Assembly (NCBI GenBank): GCA_040772065.1
Contig: JAXGYX010000001.1
Location: 1,736,001 to 1,800,000, forward strand
Length of the DNA stretch: 64,000 bases
Reading direction: 5' to 3'
Origin: JAXGYX01 sp040772065
Lineage (GTDB): Bacteria; Bacillota; Clostridia; Saccharofermentanales; Fastidiosipilaceae
The notes beneath the pieces were generated by a model. That model had not been told where the DNA came from and searched no databases. It saw only the letters and a list, made by a program, of their open reading frames with translations. Position numbers and translations under genes: made by a program. Positions 15,965 to 24,524 of the stretch are shown here, one piece after another; within the stretch, counting starts at the first letter, position 1, and every line of letters starts with the position of its first letter.

Positions 15965-17209
15965 TTAAGATTTGACGGTCTTCACAAGTTTTTCGTAGGG
16001 GATTTTCTTGCCGTCCCGCTCCACAAAAACACCTGTTGCATCACCGTTTTTATACTCCACATACCGTCTTAAAATCACAGAAGCATACTTGTCATCAATC
16101 TCCGCCATGTAGCAGATACGGTCGGTCTGTTCGCAGGCAATGAGGGTAGAACCGCTGCCGCCGAACAAATCAAGAACGATGCTGTTTGCCTGGCTAGAGT
16201 TTTGAATGGGATAGCTTAAAAGGTCAATCGGCTTTGAGGTCGGATGGTTCTCGTTTTTCTTAGGCTTGGCAAACTGCCAGACTGTCTTTTCCGCACGGCC
16301 CGCATACCACTTGTGCTTTCCTTTTTTATTCCAGCCAAAGAGAATCGGCTCATGCGACCACTGGTAAGGTGACCTTCCGAGAACCAGCGAGTCTTTTGCC
16401 CAGATGCAGACACCAGACAAATGAAAACCGGCATCTTCAAAAGCTTTTCTAAAAGTGAGGCCTTCCGTGTCCGCATGAAAGACATAAGCGGATGCTCCGG
16501 CTTCGGAAACATCAATCATGTTCTTAAAAGAGCTGAGGAGAAAGTCATAGAATTCATCCGCTTTAAGATTGTCGTTTTTAATGGATAGACCGGATGCACT
16601 CTCATAACTCACAGCATAGGGCGGATCGGTCAGGATAAGGTTCGCTTTTTTTCCGTCCATGAGCTTTTGTACATCTTCACGTTTTGTTGCGTCACCGCAA
16701 ATAAGCCGATGCTTTCCGACCGTCCAGACATCGCCCGCCTTCACAAAGCTTGCTTCCTCCAAAGCGGCAGTCAGGTCGAAGTCGTCTTCTTCCGTTTCGA
16801 TTTCACCTAAGAGCTTATGAAGCTCGGCGTCTGTAAAACCTAAAAGATCCAGGTCAAAGTCCGCTCCTTCCAGTTCGGAAAGTTCTATTGAGAGCATTTC
16901 TTCATTCCAGCCGGCATTCAATGCAAGCCTGTTGTCGGCCAAAATATAGGCGCGCTTTTGCGCTTCGGTCAGATGTTCCACAAATACACAGGGAAGCTCC
17001 GTCAAACCTTCTTCTTTGGCGGCTAAAACCCGGCCATGTCCTGCCAAGATGTTGTAATCCTTGTCAATCAAGCAGGGATTGATGAATCCGAACTCACGGA
17101 TAGAACTTCTAAGCTGCAGAATTTGCTCCTTGCTGTGCGTTCTGGCATTCCTCGCATATGGGACGAGTTTATCGATGGGGACTTTCTCAAAATGTTCTGT
17201 CATTTTCAT
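15965..17209 (-). CDS. ParB-domain DNA methyltransferase (N6-adenine or N4-cytosine)
   Basis: A 414-aa fusion. Residues about 8-95 form a ParB/Srx-type N-terminal domain (VPYARNARTHSKEQI, INPCLIDKDYNILAGHGRVLAA). The methyltransferase domain follows with motif IV TDPPY near residue 193 and motif I DLFGGSGST near residue 350, the beta-class order. It modifies DNA with S-adenosylmethionine, probably protecting phage DNA; the target sequence cannot be read from the gene. No cognate nuclease lies beside it, so it is an orphan enzyme. Its ATG overlaps the stop of the SAM synthetase gene (ATGA), which suggests the two work together. Confidence 0.92.
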   Translation of the reverse strand: MKMTEHFEKVPIDKLVPYARNARTHSKEQILQLRSSIREFGFINPCLIDKDYNILAGHGRVLAAKEEGLTELPCVFVEHLTEAQKRAYILADNRLALNAGWNEEMLSIELSELEGADFDLDLLGFTDAELHKLLGEIETEEDDFDLTAALEEASFVKAGDVWTVGKHRLICGDATKREDVQKLMDGKKANLILTDPPYAVSYESASGLSIKNDNLKADEFYDFLLSSFKNMIDVSEAGASAYVFHADTEGLTFRKAFEDAGFHLSGVCIWAKDSLVLGRSPYQWSHEPILFGWNKKGKHKWYAGRAEKTVWQFAKPKKNENHPTSKPIDLLSYPIQNSSQANSIVLDLFGGSGSTLIACEQTDRICYMAEIDDKYASVILRRYVEYKNGDATGVFVERDGKKIPYEKLVKTVKS

Positions 17210-18330
17210 AGACTCACCCCCGTATGAAGCAAAAGCCCTGCCAGGTCATTTTCCCAAGGCAGCCTGCCGTCGCCGAAGTGACCTGTGACAGCAAGGGAGG
17301 CATAAGAGCCCCGCCTGAGGCGGAGATATTGAATCATGGGCAAGACAGACAAGGGGAAAAGCGTCTCGCATTGTTCCCTGATGGTTTCAAGATCCTTTTT
17401 CTCCGTACCGAAACAGTCGATGTCCCAGTAAAGAGGATCGGGCTTGCCGATAGCATAAGCTATGGAAACTTCACATTCTTTTGCCAATCCTGCAGATACA
17501 ACACTGCGTGCAATGAGCCGCGCCATGTAAGCTCCCGACCTGTCCACCTTGGTCGGATCTTTCCCGGAAAAAGCTCCGCCACCGTGCTTGGAAAGCCCAC
17601 CATAGGTATCGACAGCGAGTTTTCTTCCGGTAAGCCCGGTGTCTGCCGCAGGCCCGCCTATAACAAAGCGTCCTGTCGGATTGACGAGGATATCTTCTTC
17701 GTCAAAGGGAAGAATATTGTTAAGCACCGGATGGATGACATGCTTTAGGACTTCTTTTCGCAAATCGTTTGTCGTGATGGATTCATCATGCTGAGTAGAG
17801 AGAACCACCGAGTGGATTCTTGAAGCTTCATCTTCTTCGTACTCCACGGTCACAAGACATTTTCCGTCGGGCTTCAGCCCTGAAACGACACTGTTTTCTC
17901 GTACTTCTTCAAGTCTTGATGTGAGCCTTCTTGCCAGCACCAAAGCCAAAGGAAGAAAGCCGGGCGTTTCATCCGTCGCATAACCGTAGACGATTCCCTG
18001 ATCGCCTGCACCGAGCAGGTCTTCCGAACGGTTTACGCCACGGGCGATATCGGGGCTTTGCTTATGAAGCCGCACCTTGATGCGAAATTCCGAAGGTGTA
18101 TATCCGGCAGAGCGAAGCGTGTATTTTACAACTTTTCGGATATGTACTTTTGCCGTACTTGTTACTTCTCCCGCAACTAAAATGAGTCCCTTAGTTGCCA
18201 TGACTTCCACAGCGACTCGGGACTCGGGATCTTTTTGCAGGTAGCTGTCAAGTATGCTGTCGGCGATATAATCACAAAGCTTGTCCGGGTGCCCCTTGGT
18301 CACAGACTCCGCTGTTTTATAGTGTTTCAT
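17206..18330 (-). CDS. metK: S-adenosylmethionine synthetase (phage-encoded)
   Basis: Makes S-adenosylmethionine from methionine and ATP. The 374-aa product keeps the family signatures: GHPDK at residues 13-17, GAGDQGIVYGYAT near residue 107, the GGGAFSGKDPTKVDRS loop near residue 240, and AYAIGKPDP. Length is close to cellular MetK. It is translationally coupled to the ParB-methyltransferase, so its role is probably to supply methyl donor for DNA modification during phage growth. The family is well known, and phage copies beside methyltransferases occur in Gram-positive prophages. It is not the host copy, since the neighbours on both sides are packaging and phage genes. Confidence 0.94.
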   Translation of the reverse strand: MKHYKTAESVTKGHPDKLCDYIADSILDSYLQKDPESRVAVEVMATKGLILVAGEVTSTAKVHIRKVVKYTLRSAGYTPSEFRIKVRLHKQSPDIARGVNRSEDLLGAGDQGIVYGYATDETPGFLPLALVLARRLTSRLEEVRENSVVSGLKPDGKCLVTVEYEEDEASRIHSVVLSTQHDESITTNDLRKEVLKHVIHPVLNNILPFDEEDILVNPTGRFVIGGPAADTGLTGRKLAVDTYGGLSKHGGGAFSGKDPTKVDRSGAYMARLIARSVVSAGLAKECEVSIAYAIGKPDPLYWDIDCFGTEKKDLETIREQCETLFPLSVLPMIQYLRLRRGSYASLAVTGHFGDGRLPWENDLAGLLLHTGVSL

Positions 18331-18400
18331 CTTGATTTTCCTCCGTTTCGATAATGTGTATTTGAACCCGCCTTAACTACTCGGAAAGTCAGTTCGTCGG

Positions 18401-18976
18401 TCATTCCTTTTTCTTTCGCAGGAGCCACTCCATCATGTCGTCTTGAGGAGTGGAGATAAATGCGGTCGTTGTGTTTTGCTTCACGATGTCAAAAATCTCA
18501 TACCAGATGAGATTTGCCTGTTTCTGAAAGTTCTGGCTCATCGAAACAAAGGGACTTGCTATTGCGCCGCCGGTGGTCGGATGTTTTCCTAAAAGGCCAT
18601 AGGTGCTGATTGCTTCCTCGCATTGAATGAAACGTGCGAAGGCCTGAGCGTAAGATTCAATGAGCCTGGGGTTCACGAGCTTTTCGCAGCGTCTTTCTTT
18701 TAACCAGAGCCAGGTTTCTTCATAGATCTCGTCCGCACCTAAAGGTTTCCCGTCCTTTTGCCTTGCGGAAAGGTAGTCCGACGGCTCGGGCATGTCTTCA
18801 CCATATAAATCCGAGATGCCTTTAGGCTCATCCGGAGCAAAAAGGGCATCCGGATCAAAATCGTGTGTTTCTAAAATATTTGCTTCTTTTCCAGCGGCAA
18901 TCTTATCAACGAGAGGGTCCGGCTTGCTGCCGGCCTTTACACGTCGGCCGCCTCTGTAGGTTCCGTCTCTTGCCAC
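18401..18976 (-). CDS. terS: Terminase small subunit, P27 family
   Basis: A 191-aa DNA-recognition subunit of the packaging machine. The pattern is typical of the P27 family: a basic disordered beginning, then LGADEIYEETWLWLKE, a helix with YAQAFARFIQCEEAISTYG, and HPTTGGAIASPFVSMSQNFQKQANLIWYEI. Translation starts at GTG with GGAGG 6 bases upstream. It follows the HNH nuclease gene and precedes metK rather than terL; the intervening modification and small genes (about 4 kb) are an unusual split of terS from terL, but known in this phage group. Confidence 0.88.
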   Translation of the reverse strand: MARDGTYRGGRRVKAGSKPDPLVDKIAAGKEANILETHDFDPDALFAPDEPKGISDLYGEDMPEPSDYLSARQKDGKPLGADEIYEETWLWLKERRCEKLVNPRLIESYAQAFARFIQCEEAISTYGLLGKHPTTGGAIASPFVSMSQNFQKQANLIWYEIFDIVKQNTTTAFISTPQDDMMEWLLRKKKE

Positions 18977-18999
18977 AAGGCACCTCCTTTCCGTATAAA

Positions 19000-19022
19000 A
19001 TAAAAAAGGGGTTTAATCCCCC
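19000..19022 (-). terminator. Intrinsic terminator between HNH gene and terS
   Basis: On the minus strand GGGG and CCCC flank ATTAAA-type loop bases and are followed by a T run (TTTTTTATTTT). It lies immediately before the ribosome site of the small terminase. Confidence 0.6.
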
Positions 19023-19107
19023 GTTTGAATTGAACTTTTTTCGCGCGTGACCCACCGCCCGTTGCTCGGAAAATCCTCCGCAGAGATTAAGCCCCCCCCT
19101 ACCTAAG
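19023..19107. other. Candidate cos region
   Basis: A gene-free, GC-rich patch between the HNH nuclease and the small terminase. It contains C- and G-rich runs (CCCCCCCC, CCACCGCCCG) and CGCGCG, unlike its surroundings. In cos-type phages of Gram-positive bacteria the packaging start site lies at this spot and HNH proteins take part in cleavage. No overhang can be fixed from one sequence. Confidence 0.4.
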
Positions 19108-19461
19108 TCAGCTCCACCTGTCGCCACGCTCGGCATGGATCCTCGAGTGACAGGACTTGCAAAGGGCCATCAAGTTTTTTTGTTTATTTGTTCCGCCTTC
19201 GGACAAAGGAATGATGTGATGAACTTCTTCAGAGGGAGTGAGCTTCCCGTTTCGTTTGCACTCCTCACACAAAGGGTGAGCCTTGATGTAGCGGTCACGG
19301 ATTCGTTTCCACGCTCTGCCGTAGCGTCTTCTTGTCTCTGGGTCTCTTTGGTATTTTTCGTATCGTCTTGCTTCCTCCTGCTCATGCTTCTTACAAAATC
19401 TTCCCTCAACAAGCTCGGGACAGCCGGGATAAGAACAGGGGCGCTTCGGTTTTCTTGGCAT
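19108..19461 (-). CDS. HNH endonuclease (packaging-associated)
   Basis: A 117-aa nuclease with the ordered motifs of the HNH family: an N-terminal zinc cluster (CSYPGCPELVEGRFCKKH), then CEECKRNGKLTPSEEVHHIIPLSEGG (first His pair), NLMALCKSCHSRIH. The ATG at 19461 is chosen because GGGAGG lies 7 bases upstream; an earlier start is not supported. In phages of Gram-positive bacteria such genes just before the small terminase encode a nuclease needed for cos cleavage, and that role is inferred here. Confidence 0.93.
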   Translation of the reverse strand: MPRKPKRPCSYPGCPELVEGRFCKKHEQEEARRYEKYQRDPETRRRYGRAWKRIRDRYIKAHPLCEECKRNGKLTPSEEVHHIIPLSEGGTNKQKNLMALCKSCHSRIHAERGDRWS

Positions 19462-19476
19462 CAAGCACCTCCCGCA

Positions 19477-19504
19477 TAAAAAAACCTGCAGCATTGCCGC
19501 AGGT
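19477..19504 (-). terminator. Intrinsic terminator at the end of the replication module
   Basis: Minus-strand hairpin ACCTGC/GCAGGT with a GGCAATGCT-like loop is followed by seven T. It lies between the second sigma-like gene and the HNH gene, so it would end early transcripts before the packaging module. Confidence 0.78.
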
Positions 19505-19563
19505 CTTCTGAGTTTTTTCCTAGCTTAATAGTATCAGGGTTACTAGTTACAAAGCACTCACAT

Positions 19564-20010
19564 TTACTTGCAACTTTCTAACATTAAGTTCCTGATTTCA
19601 GGCCAAGTATCCAGTTCCTTTTGAATGTCTTTCAAAGCCTTATTACGTTCCCTGGCAATCGTTGTCTGGCTGATATGAAGCTCCAGCTGTAACTCCTGCC
19701 AGCTTTTACCCTCAAGATACAAACCTTGTAAAATCAGTCTCTGTCTTTCAGGCCGGCTGTTGATTGCCCACTCTGCAATGGACAATTGACGCATACGAAA
19801 CTTCGCATGCTGTAGGCGTAGGTCAACAACGGCATTGTTGGTAAATTCCGCACAACAGCTGAGTTGTTTCAACATAAAGCTAAGCTCCGGCAGAGAACCG
19901 CCGGGTTCCGGCATGTCCTGTTGAAGCATACCCTGTAAGAGGCATAAGTCTGCCTCAAGTTCGTTATGATAATTTTCGTAGTTACTTAAAAGCTCGTTAA
20001 TTCTCATCAC
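19564..20010 (-). CDS. Sigma-region-4-like phage regulator (DUF1492/ArpU-like)
   Basis: A 148-aa (or 147-aa) helical protein. The N-terminal half is predicted helical (LLSNYENYHNELEADLCLLQG), and the C-terminal half carries a sigma-70 region 4-like helix-turn-helix (RQRLILQGLYLEGKSWQELQLELHISQTTIARERNKALKDI, shown by its parts EGKSWQEL and SQTTIARERNKAL). Proteins of this kind sit at the end of the replication module of many Gram-positive phages and switch on late genes. Start is GTG at 20010 or ATG three bases later; both fit the AGGAGG site. The gene overlaps the previous one by 14 bases. Confidence 0.7.
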   Translation of the reverse strand: MMRINELLSNYENYHNELEADLCLLQGMLQQDMPEPGGSLPELSFMLKQLSCCAEFTNNAVVDLRLQHAKFRMRQLSIAEWAINSRPERQRLILQGLYLEGKSWQELQLELHISQTTIARERNKALKDIQKELDTWPEIRNLMLESCK

Positions 20011-20515
20011 ATAATTCCTCCTTCCGAAAACCGAAGTATTGGTATTGTCTTTCCAGTGTCTTTGCCATTCGCAGGGTAGCTTTCTCTTTCTTTCTTAAAA
20101 ACTCCACTCCGCTTAAAGAAAAGCGTTCACAGACTTCGCCCCAGCGTCTGCCTTCCAAAATGTCATAAGTCATTAGGTCTCGGTAAAAGCTCGGCAAGGC
20201 ACGAATGGCATAGCGGATGAATTCTACTTCCTTGGCAGCCTTTTCGTATTCCTCCGTCATTTCTCTTTCCGCCTTGTGATTGATGAGCCAGGCAAGCCTG
20301 CGATAAGAAGTAGCAATGTAAAAGATGCGGTTATTGGAACGCTGCTTTTGTACTCTGACTTCATCGCCGGTCTTTCCGGGAAAAGTCAGCATTTCCAAAA
20401 CCTCGCTTGCCGTAATCGGAATAAACTGTGCCATTTCCTGTTCCAGCTCTTTCATCCTTTTGGCGTTCTCGGGGTAACATTTAAGCATTTCTTTGACTTT
20501 CTTTACGCTATCCAT
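19997..20515 (-). CDS. Sigma-like helix-turn-helix phage protein
   Basis: A 172-aa charged helical protein. The C-terminal part resembles a sigma region 4 (LPSFYRDLMTYDILEGRRWGEVCERFSLSGVEFLRKKEKATLRMAKTL, of which GRRWGEVCERFSLS and FLRKKEKATLRMA are the helix-turn-helix core). It directly precedes a second protein with the same type of ending, so the phage encodes two related regulators in tandem. Its ATG overlaps the stop of the helicase gene. A role in late transcription is inferred from position. Confidence 0.6.
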   Translation of the reverse strand: MDSVKKVKEMLKCYPENAKRMKELEQEMAQFIPITASEVLEMLTFPGKTGDEVRVQKQRSNNRIFYIATSYRRLAWLINHKAEREMTEEYEKAAKEVEFIRYAIRALPSFYRDLMTYDILEGRRWGEVCERFSLSGVEFLRKKEKATLRMAKTLERQYQYFGFRKEELCDEN

Positions 20516-21854
20516 CCGTCACCCTCGCTTTCACCGCCTGCATTAAAGCTTCCTGCGTGACGTCCTTTTTCTCTAAAGCGCGTGCCACATCCCGGTCAAT
20601 CGTGCCTTCAGCAAGAAGCCGGAAGATGACGACCGTATCCTTTTGTCCTTGCCTCCAAAGTCTGGCATTGGCCTGACTGTAAAGCTCCAGTGACCAGGGA
20701 AGGGAAAACCAGATCACGGTAGAGCCTCCGTGTTGGAGATTGAGACCATGTCCCATTGATGCGGGGTGAGCCATAGCGATTGAGATCTCGCCTCTGTTCC
20801 AAGCCTTAAAGTCCTCAGGTGTTTTAATTTCCACTGCTTCCTTGAAACGCTCTTTTATCCGGCTTCGTTCATGGCGATAGTTGTAGTAGATAAGAACGGG
20901 CTTTCCGTTTGCCGCTTCGATTAGGTCTTCCAGGGCATCAAGCTTGGATGAATGTAGCTCTGCGATGCTTCCTTGGTCGTCATAGACAGCACCCGATGCC
21001 ATCTGGATGAGTTTATTAGTAAGGACGGCAACATTTACAGCGTCAATGGTTTTGTCCATGAGCTCCGCCACCATCTCACGCTCCATCTCCATATAGATGT
21101 TCTTTGCTGTATCCGAAAGTTTGACATTCACATCTCGCTCCAGTCTTTCCGGCATTTTGAGAAAGTCGCAACTTTTCATAGAAACGCATAGACCGGATAA
21201 AAGACCGTAGATAAACTTCTCTGCACCGGGACGGGGCTTGTAGGAATAGATGATATAGCCGTTCATTCGGTCAGGAACAAAGAAATCAGCTCGGTAGCTT
21301 CCGATGGTTTTCCCGAGACGCTTGCCCTGGTCTAAAAGATAAATCTCCGACCATAAATCCATCAGCCCGTTGGTCGAGGGCGTTCCCGTAAGACCTACAA
21401 CACGGTCAATGCCAGGACGCTTTTTCCGAAGTGCCTTGAAGCGTTTGCTGGACGGATTTTTAAAGCTCGAAAGCTCATCAATCACCAGCATGTCAAAATC
21501 CCAGTCACAAAGCTCACAAAGCCAGGCGACATTTTCCCGATTGATCACATAGATATCGGCAGGTGTTTTAAGAGCATCGATTCTTTCCTTTTCGCTGCCC
21601 AAAACCTTGGAGATTCGAAGAAAGGTCAGATGATCCCATTTTTCAAGCTCCTCCGTCCAGGTATTCTCCGCCACACGAAGCGGGGCGATGACGAGGACTT
21701 TAGAAATTTCAAAGTAGTCAAACATCAATTCCCAAATGGCGGAAAGCGTGATGACCGTCTTCCCAAGTCCGGGCTCTAGGAAAAGACCGCAAGACTTTTT
21801 CTTGATGATTTGCTCTTTGGCATATTCCTGATAATCATGAGCCTTGTATTGCAT
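20508..21854 (-). CDS. SNF2-type DEAD/DEAH-box helicase
   Basis: A superfamily 2 ATPase of about 448 aa. Walker A is LEPGLGKTVITL near residue 25, the Walker B box is MLVIDELSSFKNPSS near residue 120, followed by VVGLTGTP, and the C-terminal helicase half has LQHGGSTVIWFSLPWSLELYSQANARLWRQGQ, whose last arginines are motif VI. The ATG at 21854 has GGAGG 8 bases upstream and is preferred over an earlier ATG at 21893. The gene overlaps the VRR-NUC gene by 20 bases; helicase and VRR-NUC pairs are standard in phage replication modules. Confidence 0.93.
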   Translation of the reverse strand: MQYKAHDYQEYAKEQIIKKKSCGLFLEPGLGKTVITLSAIWELMFDYFEISKVLVIAPLRVAENTWTEELEKWDHLTFLRISKVLGSEKERIDALKTPADIYVINRENVAWLCELCDWDFDMLVIDELSSFKNPSSKRFKALRKKRPGIDRVVGLTGTPSTNGLMDLWSEIYLLDQGKRLGKTIGSYRADFFVPDRMNGYIIYSYKPRPGAEKFIYGLLSGLCVSMKSCDFLKMPERLERDVNVKLSDTAKNIYMEMEREMVAELMDKTIDAVNVAVLTNKLIQMASGAVYDDQGSIAELHSSKLDALEDLIEAANGKPVLIYYNYRHERSRIKERFKEAVEIKTPEDFKAWNRGEISIAMAHPASMGHGLNLQHGGSTVIWFSLPWSLELYSQANARLWRQGQKDTVVIFRLLAEGTIDRDVARALEKKDVTQEALMQAVKARVTDG

Positions 21855-22116
21855 TAAGTATCCCTCCGATATCTCCCGGATCATCCAGGACAAAAACCTG
21901 AAAGCCCAAGCTCCTGATTTGTTTATGCCTTTGAAGCTGCAAGGCTCCGGGACTTTTGCCGGGTTTCTTTACTTCCACAAACCCCATCCTTCCTCCGGGA
22001 AGAAGGATGAGTCTATCCGGAACACCGTTTAATCCGGGAGAGACGAACTTTAAACAAAGCCCAGATCTTTTCCTGGTTTCCGTCAATAATTTATGTTCTA
22101 TCTGTTTTTCAAGCAT
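21835..22116 (-). CDS. VRR-NUC domain nuclease
   Basis: A 93-aa single-domain nuclease of the PD-(D/E)XK superfamily. The typical pattern is present: an N-terminal KxxE helix (EKQIEHKLLTETRKRSG), GVPDRLILLPGGRMGFVEVKKPG (with catalytic D, E, and K), and LQRHKQIRSLGFQVFVLDDP. The ATG at 22116 is chosen because GGAGG is 8 bases upstream; a longer TTG start would bury that site within the gene. It is probably a structure-specific nuclease working with the overlapping helicase. Confidence 0.92.
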   Translation of the reverse strand: MLEKQIEHKLLTETRKRSGLCLKFVSPGLNGVPDRLILLPGGRMGFVEVKKPGKSPGALQLQRHKQIRSLGFQVFVLDDPGDIGGILNAIQGS

Positions 22117-22162
22117 TGTTATTTCCTCCGTCAAACGTTGATATTTCAGGCTTTTCTTCGAG

Positions 22163-22273
22163 AGGGTGCAGGTCGGTGCAAGTCATCTAATAAACTTCTC
22201 TATATAGAATTTTTGACCTAAAATTTTCGCCCTAAAGGGGTTTTATACAAAGACCTGCACCGACCTGCACCTT
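22163..22273. repeat. 22-bp near-perfect inverted repeat with tandem GGTGCA(G/A)GTC units
   Basis: Left arm 22163-22184 and right arm 22252-22273 match at 20 of 22 bases when one is reverse-complemented, around an AT-rich loop of 67 bases. Each arm holds two tandem copies of a 10-base unit (GGTGCAGGTC). It sits between the primase-helicase stop and the VRR-NUC start. It could be a large hairpin, a protein-binding site, or an iteron-like replication origin. Confidence 0.7.
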
Positions 22274-22280
22274 TTGACTT

Positions 22281-24524
22281 TTAGTCCATAAATTCGGACT
22301 TTAAACGAAGCCCCAAGACCACCATTCCGGCTTTCGTTTTCTTCCGTTCATAGCCTTCAATTTCAAGGGCTGTATAAAAGTCCGCCGTGCTTCTCGTCCA
22401 TTCGCCTGTTCTCTGGCAATAGGCCCGGTAATCCTGGTAAAACTCACCCGACTTTTGCGTGTATGATGGATCAATCTCACAGCATTCCTCAAGAAAACCT
22501 GAGAGCCAGTCGTTATTCTCCCGGTATCTATGAATGGCATCAGCCACACATTTCGGTACAGGGATTTTGAAGTCTTTATCGATGGCTTTTCTCGCGCCCT
22601 CAATAATCCAGGAAAGAATCGCACCTCCCGCATGTTCCACCAGATAGTCCGCATAGTTTTTGATATCCGCCTTGCCTTTAATCTTGGCCTGAAAGGGAAT
22701 GACGATGAGTCTTCGCCAAGTGCCGTCATCATTCGCCCCAACTTTGGGGAGATGGTTCGTATAAAGGACAAGGGTATGTGTCGGGGTAAATTTGAAAGGG
22801 TCTTTATATTTCTTTTCGCCGGAGACAAGGTCTGTAGAACAAAGCTGTTTGATGACGGAAGTATTAAGCCGCATGCCTTCTTCAAGCTCCGCCGCAATGA
22901 CTAGGCGTTTTCCTTTCAGTTCTGCAATCTCAGGCTTTACATTTCTTCTGCATCCGACCGTCAAAGCATCTGCCGAGATTGTGCCGCTGTAGTTTCCCAG
23001 CACCTTGGCAATGGAGTTCCAAAAGGTCGACTTGCCGTTCGAACCTTCTCCATAGGAAATAATCAGGGCTTCCATATAGACCTTGCCGATAGCGGAAAGC
23101 CCTACAATCTGCTGGACATATTCGATGAGTTCCTGATCGTTTAAGAAAAAGCCCGAGACCGCATCAAGCCAGAGTTTCTCATTTTTCGTATCAGGCGAGA
23201 CCAGAGTGATTTTCGTCATGTAATCTTCAGGCTTATGCGGCACCGCTCCTTGAAGGCCTTTTGTCAGATCATAGGCAGCGGCAGGCGTATTCAGCATAAA
23301 ATCCTGGCTGTCAAAATCCTGAATCATTTTAAGAAGCATGGGCTTTGCCGCCTGAAGTGCAGACGTGACATACTTCATGTCACGCCTTTTCATGACAAAG
23401 TTTTTATAGGCAAGGGCGACTCGATACAAATCAAATGTTTTCTTTTGTTCCGGCTCGATAGCTTTTTCAAGCGTCCTGCCACCTGCCTGAATGAGATTTT
23501 GCTCTACCCCTGATTCCGTGAGAAGCTTTGTTGCTTTCCCAAGCACAGCCTTTGCTTCTTCCAGCTGTTTGTCCAGAAAATCCTGACAAACGCCAACCGC
23601 TCTTTGCCTCGATTCCTCCCAATGCGTCCCGTTATAGGTCATGTAGTCTGTCGCATCGGTATAGACGAGGATCTCTCCTTTTTCCCTGGTCAAAACCTTA
23701 GCCTGACCGATGTCTGAAAAATCGGGCGGCATAAGTGAGAAGTCCTTGCCGTATTCTTCCGGAGGGATATAGCCTTCCTGTGCCGATACTTTCTTTCCGA
23801 AGCGCATAGCACTTTGCCAGATGGTTTGAAGTTCATGATCCGGGAGCGGAGGATTACAAAGGTCAGCCTTTTTAAGAAACATCTCATGCGCTTCCTCCGT
23901 TGCGCCAAGCCTTATGATGATGCGGCCGGCGTAGTGTGAAAGCGTCTTATTTCTTGAGCCTTCAGGGATCTCGCTTTGAGCTTCATCCCACTTGGCAAAA
24001 TCGTCTCGGATAAAGTCCGTGATAAGCTGATCTCCTTCACGCCAAATGACCTCTGTCTCGGGGTTTCCGTACATGAAGCGGGCACTTCCCAAAGCTCCGG
24101 CATCGAAGAAAGAAAAGAGGTCTGCTAGTTCTTCTTTGAGCTTTGCATAACCTTCGCTATCTCTTGTTTCAGGGATGGGAAAGTAGACATGAAATCTCGG
24201 CCTTGCCGATCTCATGCCTTTTTCCTTCATGTGATTTCTGCTGGTAGCGATGGCAAGGGAGACACCGTCAAAAAGACTTAGGATATCCTCAGGTAGAATC
24301 CAGGCTTTCGGATCATCGCTTTTTTCGTTATCACAGTCCATGCTGATATGATCGGATTCGATGAAGTTTACATTGCTGCGATAGTTGTTTTGATACCTTG
24401 CCGCCACATGGTCAAAGGAGACCGCATCCTTGAAAGTCGCTTCATTCGTTACGTCAAGCCTGTTCGGATAGTAGACATTGGATTCCTGTCCGCAGGTATC
24501 TGCTGTGTAAATGGTTAGTTTCAT
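22281..24524 (-). CDS. Phage/plasmid primase-helicase (P4/D5 family)
   Basis: A 747-aa replication initiator. Residues 1 to about 200 resemble an archaeo-eukaryotic type primase/PriCT region (FIESDHISMDCDNEKSDDP with metal-binding acids, RPRFHVYFPIPETRD). A D5_N-type segment follows near residues 290-440. The superfamily 3 helicase core has Walker A SYGEGSNGKSTFWN near residue 495, a Walker B-like KRLVIAAELEEG, and motif C LVLYTNHLPKVGANDDGTWRR with its sensor Asn and arginine finger. Its ATG overlaps the stop of the DUF4406 gene (ATGA). It would prime and unwind DNA at the phage origin. Confidence 0.94.
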   Translation of the reverse strand: MKLTIYTADTCGQESNVYYPNRLDVTNEATFKDAVSFDHVAARYQNNYRSNVNFIESDHISMDCDNEKSDDPKAWILPEDILSLFDGVSLAIATSRNHMKEKGMRSARPRFHVYFPIPETRDSEGYAKLKEELADLFSFFDAGALGSARFMYGNPETEVIWREGDQLITDFIRDDFAKWDEAQSEIPEGSRNKTLSHYAGRIIIRLGATEEAHEMFLKKADLCNPPLPDHELQTIWQSAMRFGKKVSAQEGYIPPEEYGKDFSLMPPDFSDIGQAKVLTREKGEILVYTDATDYMTYNGTHWEESRQRAVGVCQDFLDKQLEEAKAVLGKATKLLTESGVEQNLIQAGGRTLEKAIEPEQKKTFDLYRVALAYKNFVMKRRDMKYVTSALQAAKPMLLKMIQDFDSQDFMLNTPAAAYDLTKGLQGAVPHKPEDYMTKITLVSPDTKNEKLWLDAVSGFFLNDQELIEYVQQIVGLSAIGKVYMEALIISYGEGSNGKSTFWNSIAKVLGNYSGTISADALTVGCRRNVKPEIAELKGKRLVIAAELEEGMRLNTSVIKQLCSTDLVSGEKKYKDPFKFTPTHTLVLYTNHLPKVGANDDGTWRRLIVIPFQAKIKGKADIKNYADYLVEHAGGAILSWIIEGARKAIDKDFKIPVPKCVADAIHRYRENNDWLSGFLEECCEIDPSYTQKSGEFYQDYRAYCQRTGEWTRSTADFYTALEIEGYERKKTKAGMVVLGLRLKSEFMD

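Noticed and set aside
18331..18400. SAM riboswitch before metK
   Set aside because: The 70-base leader has no recognisable kink-turn or long paired arms, and there is no space for a full aptamer plus terminator.
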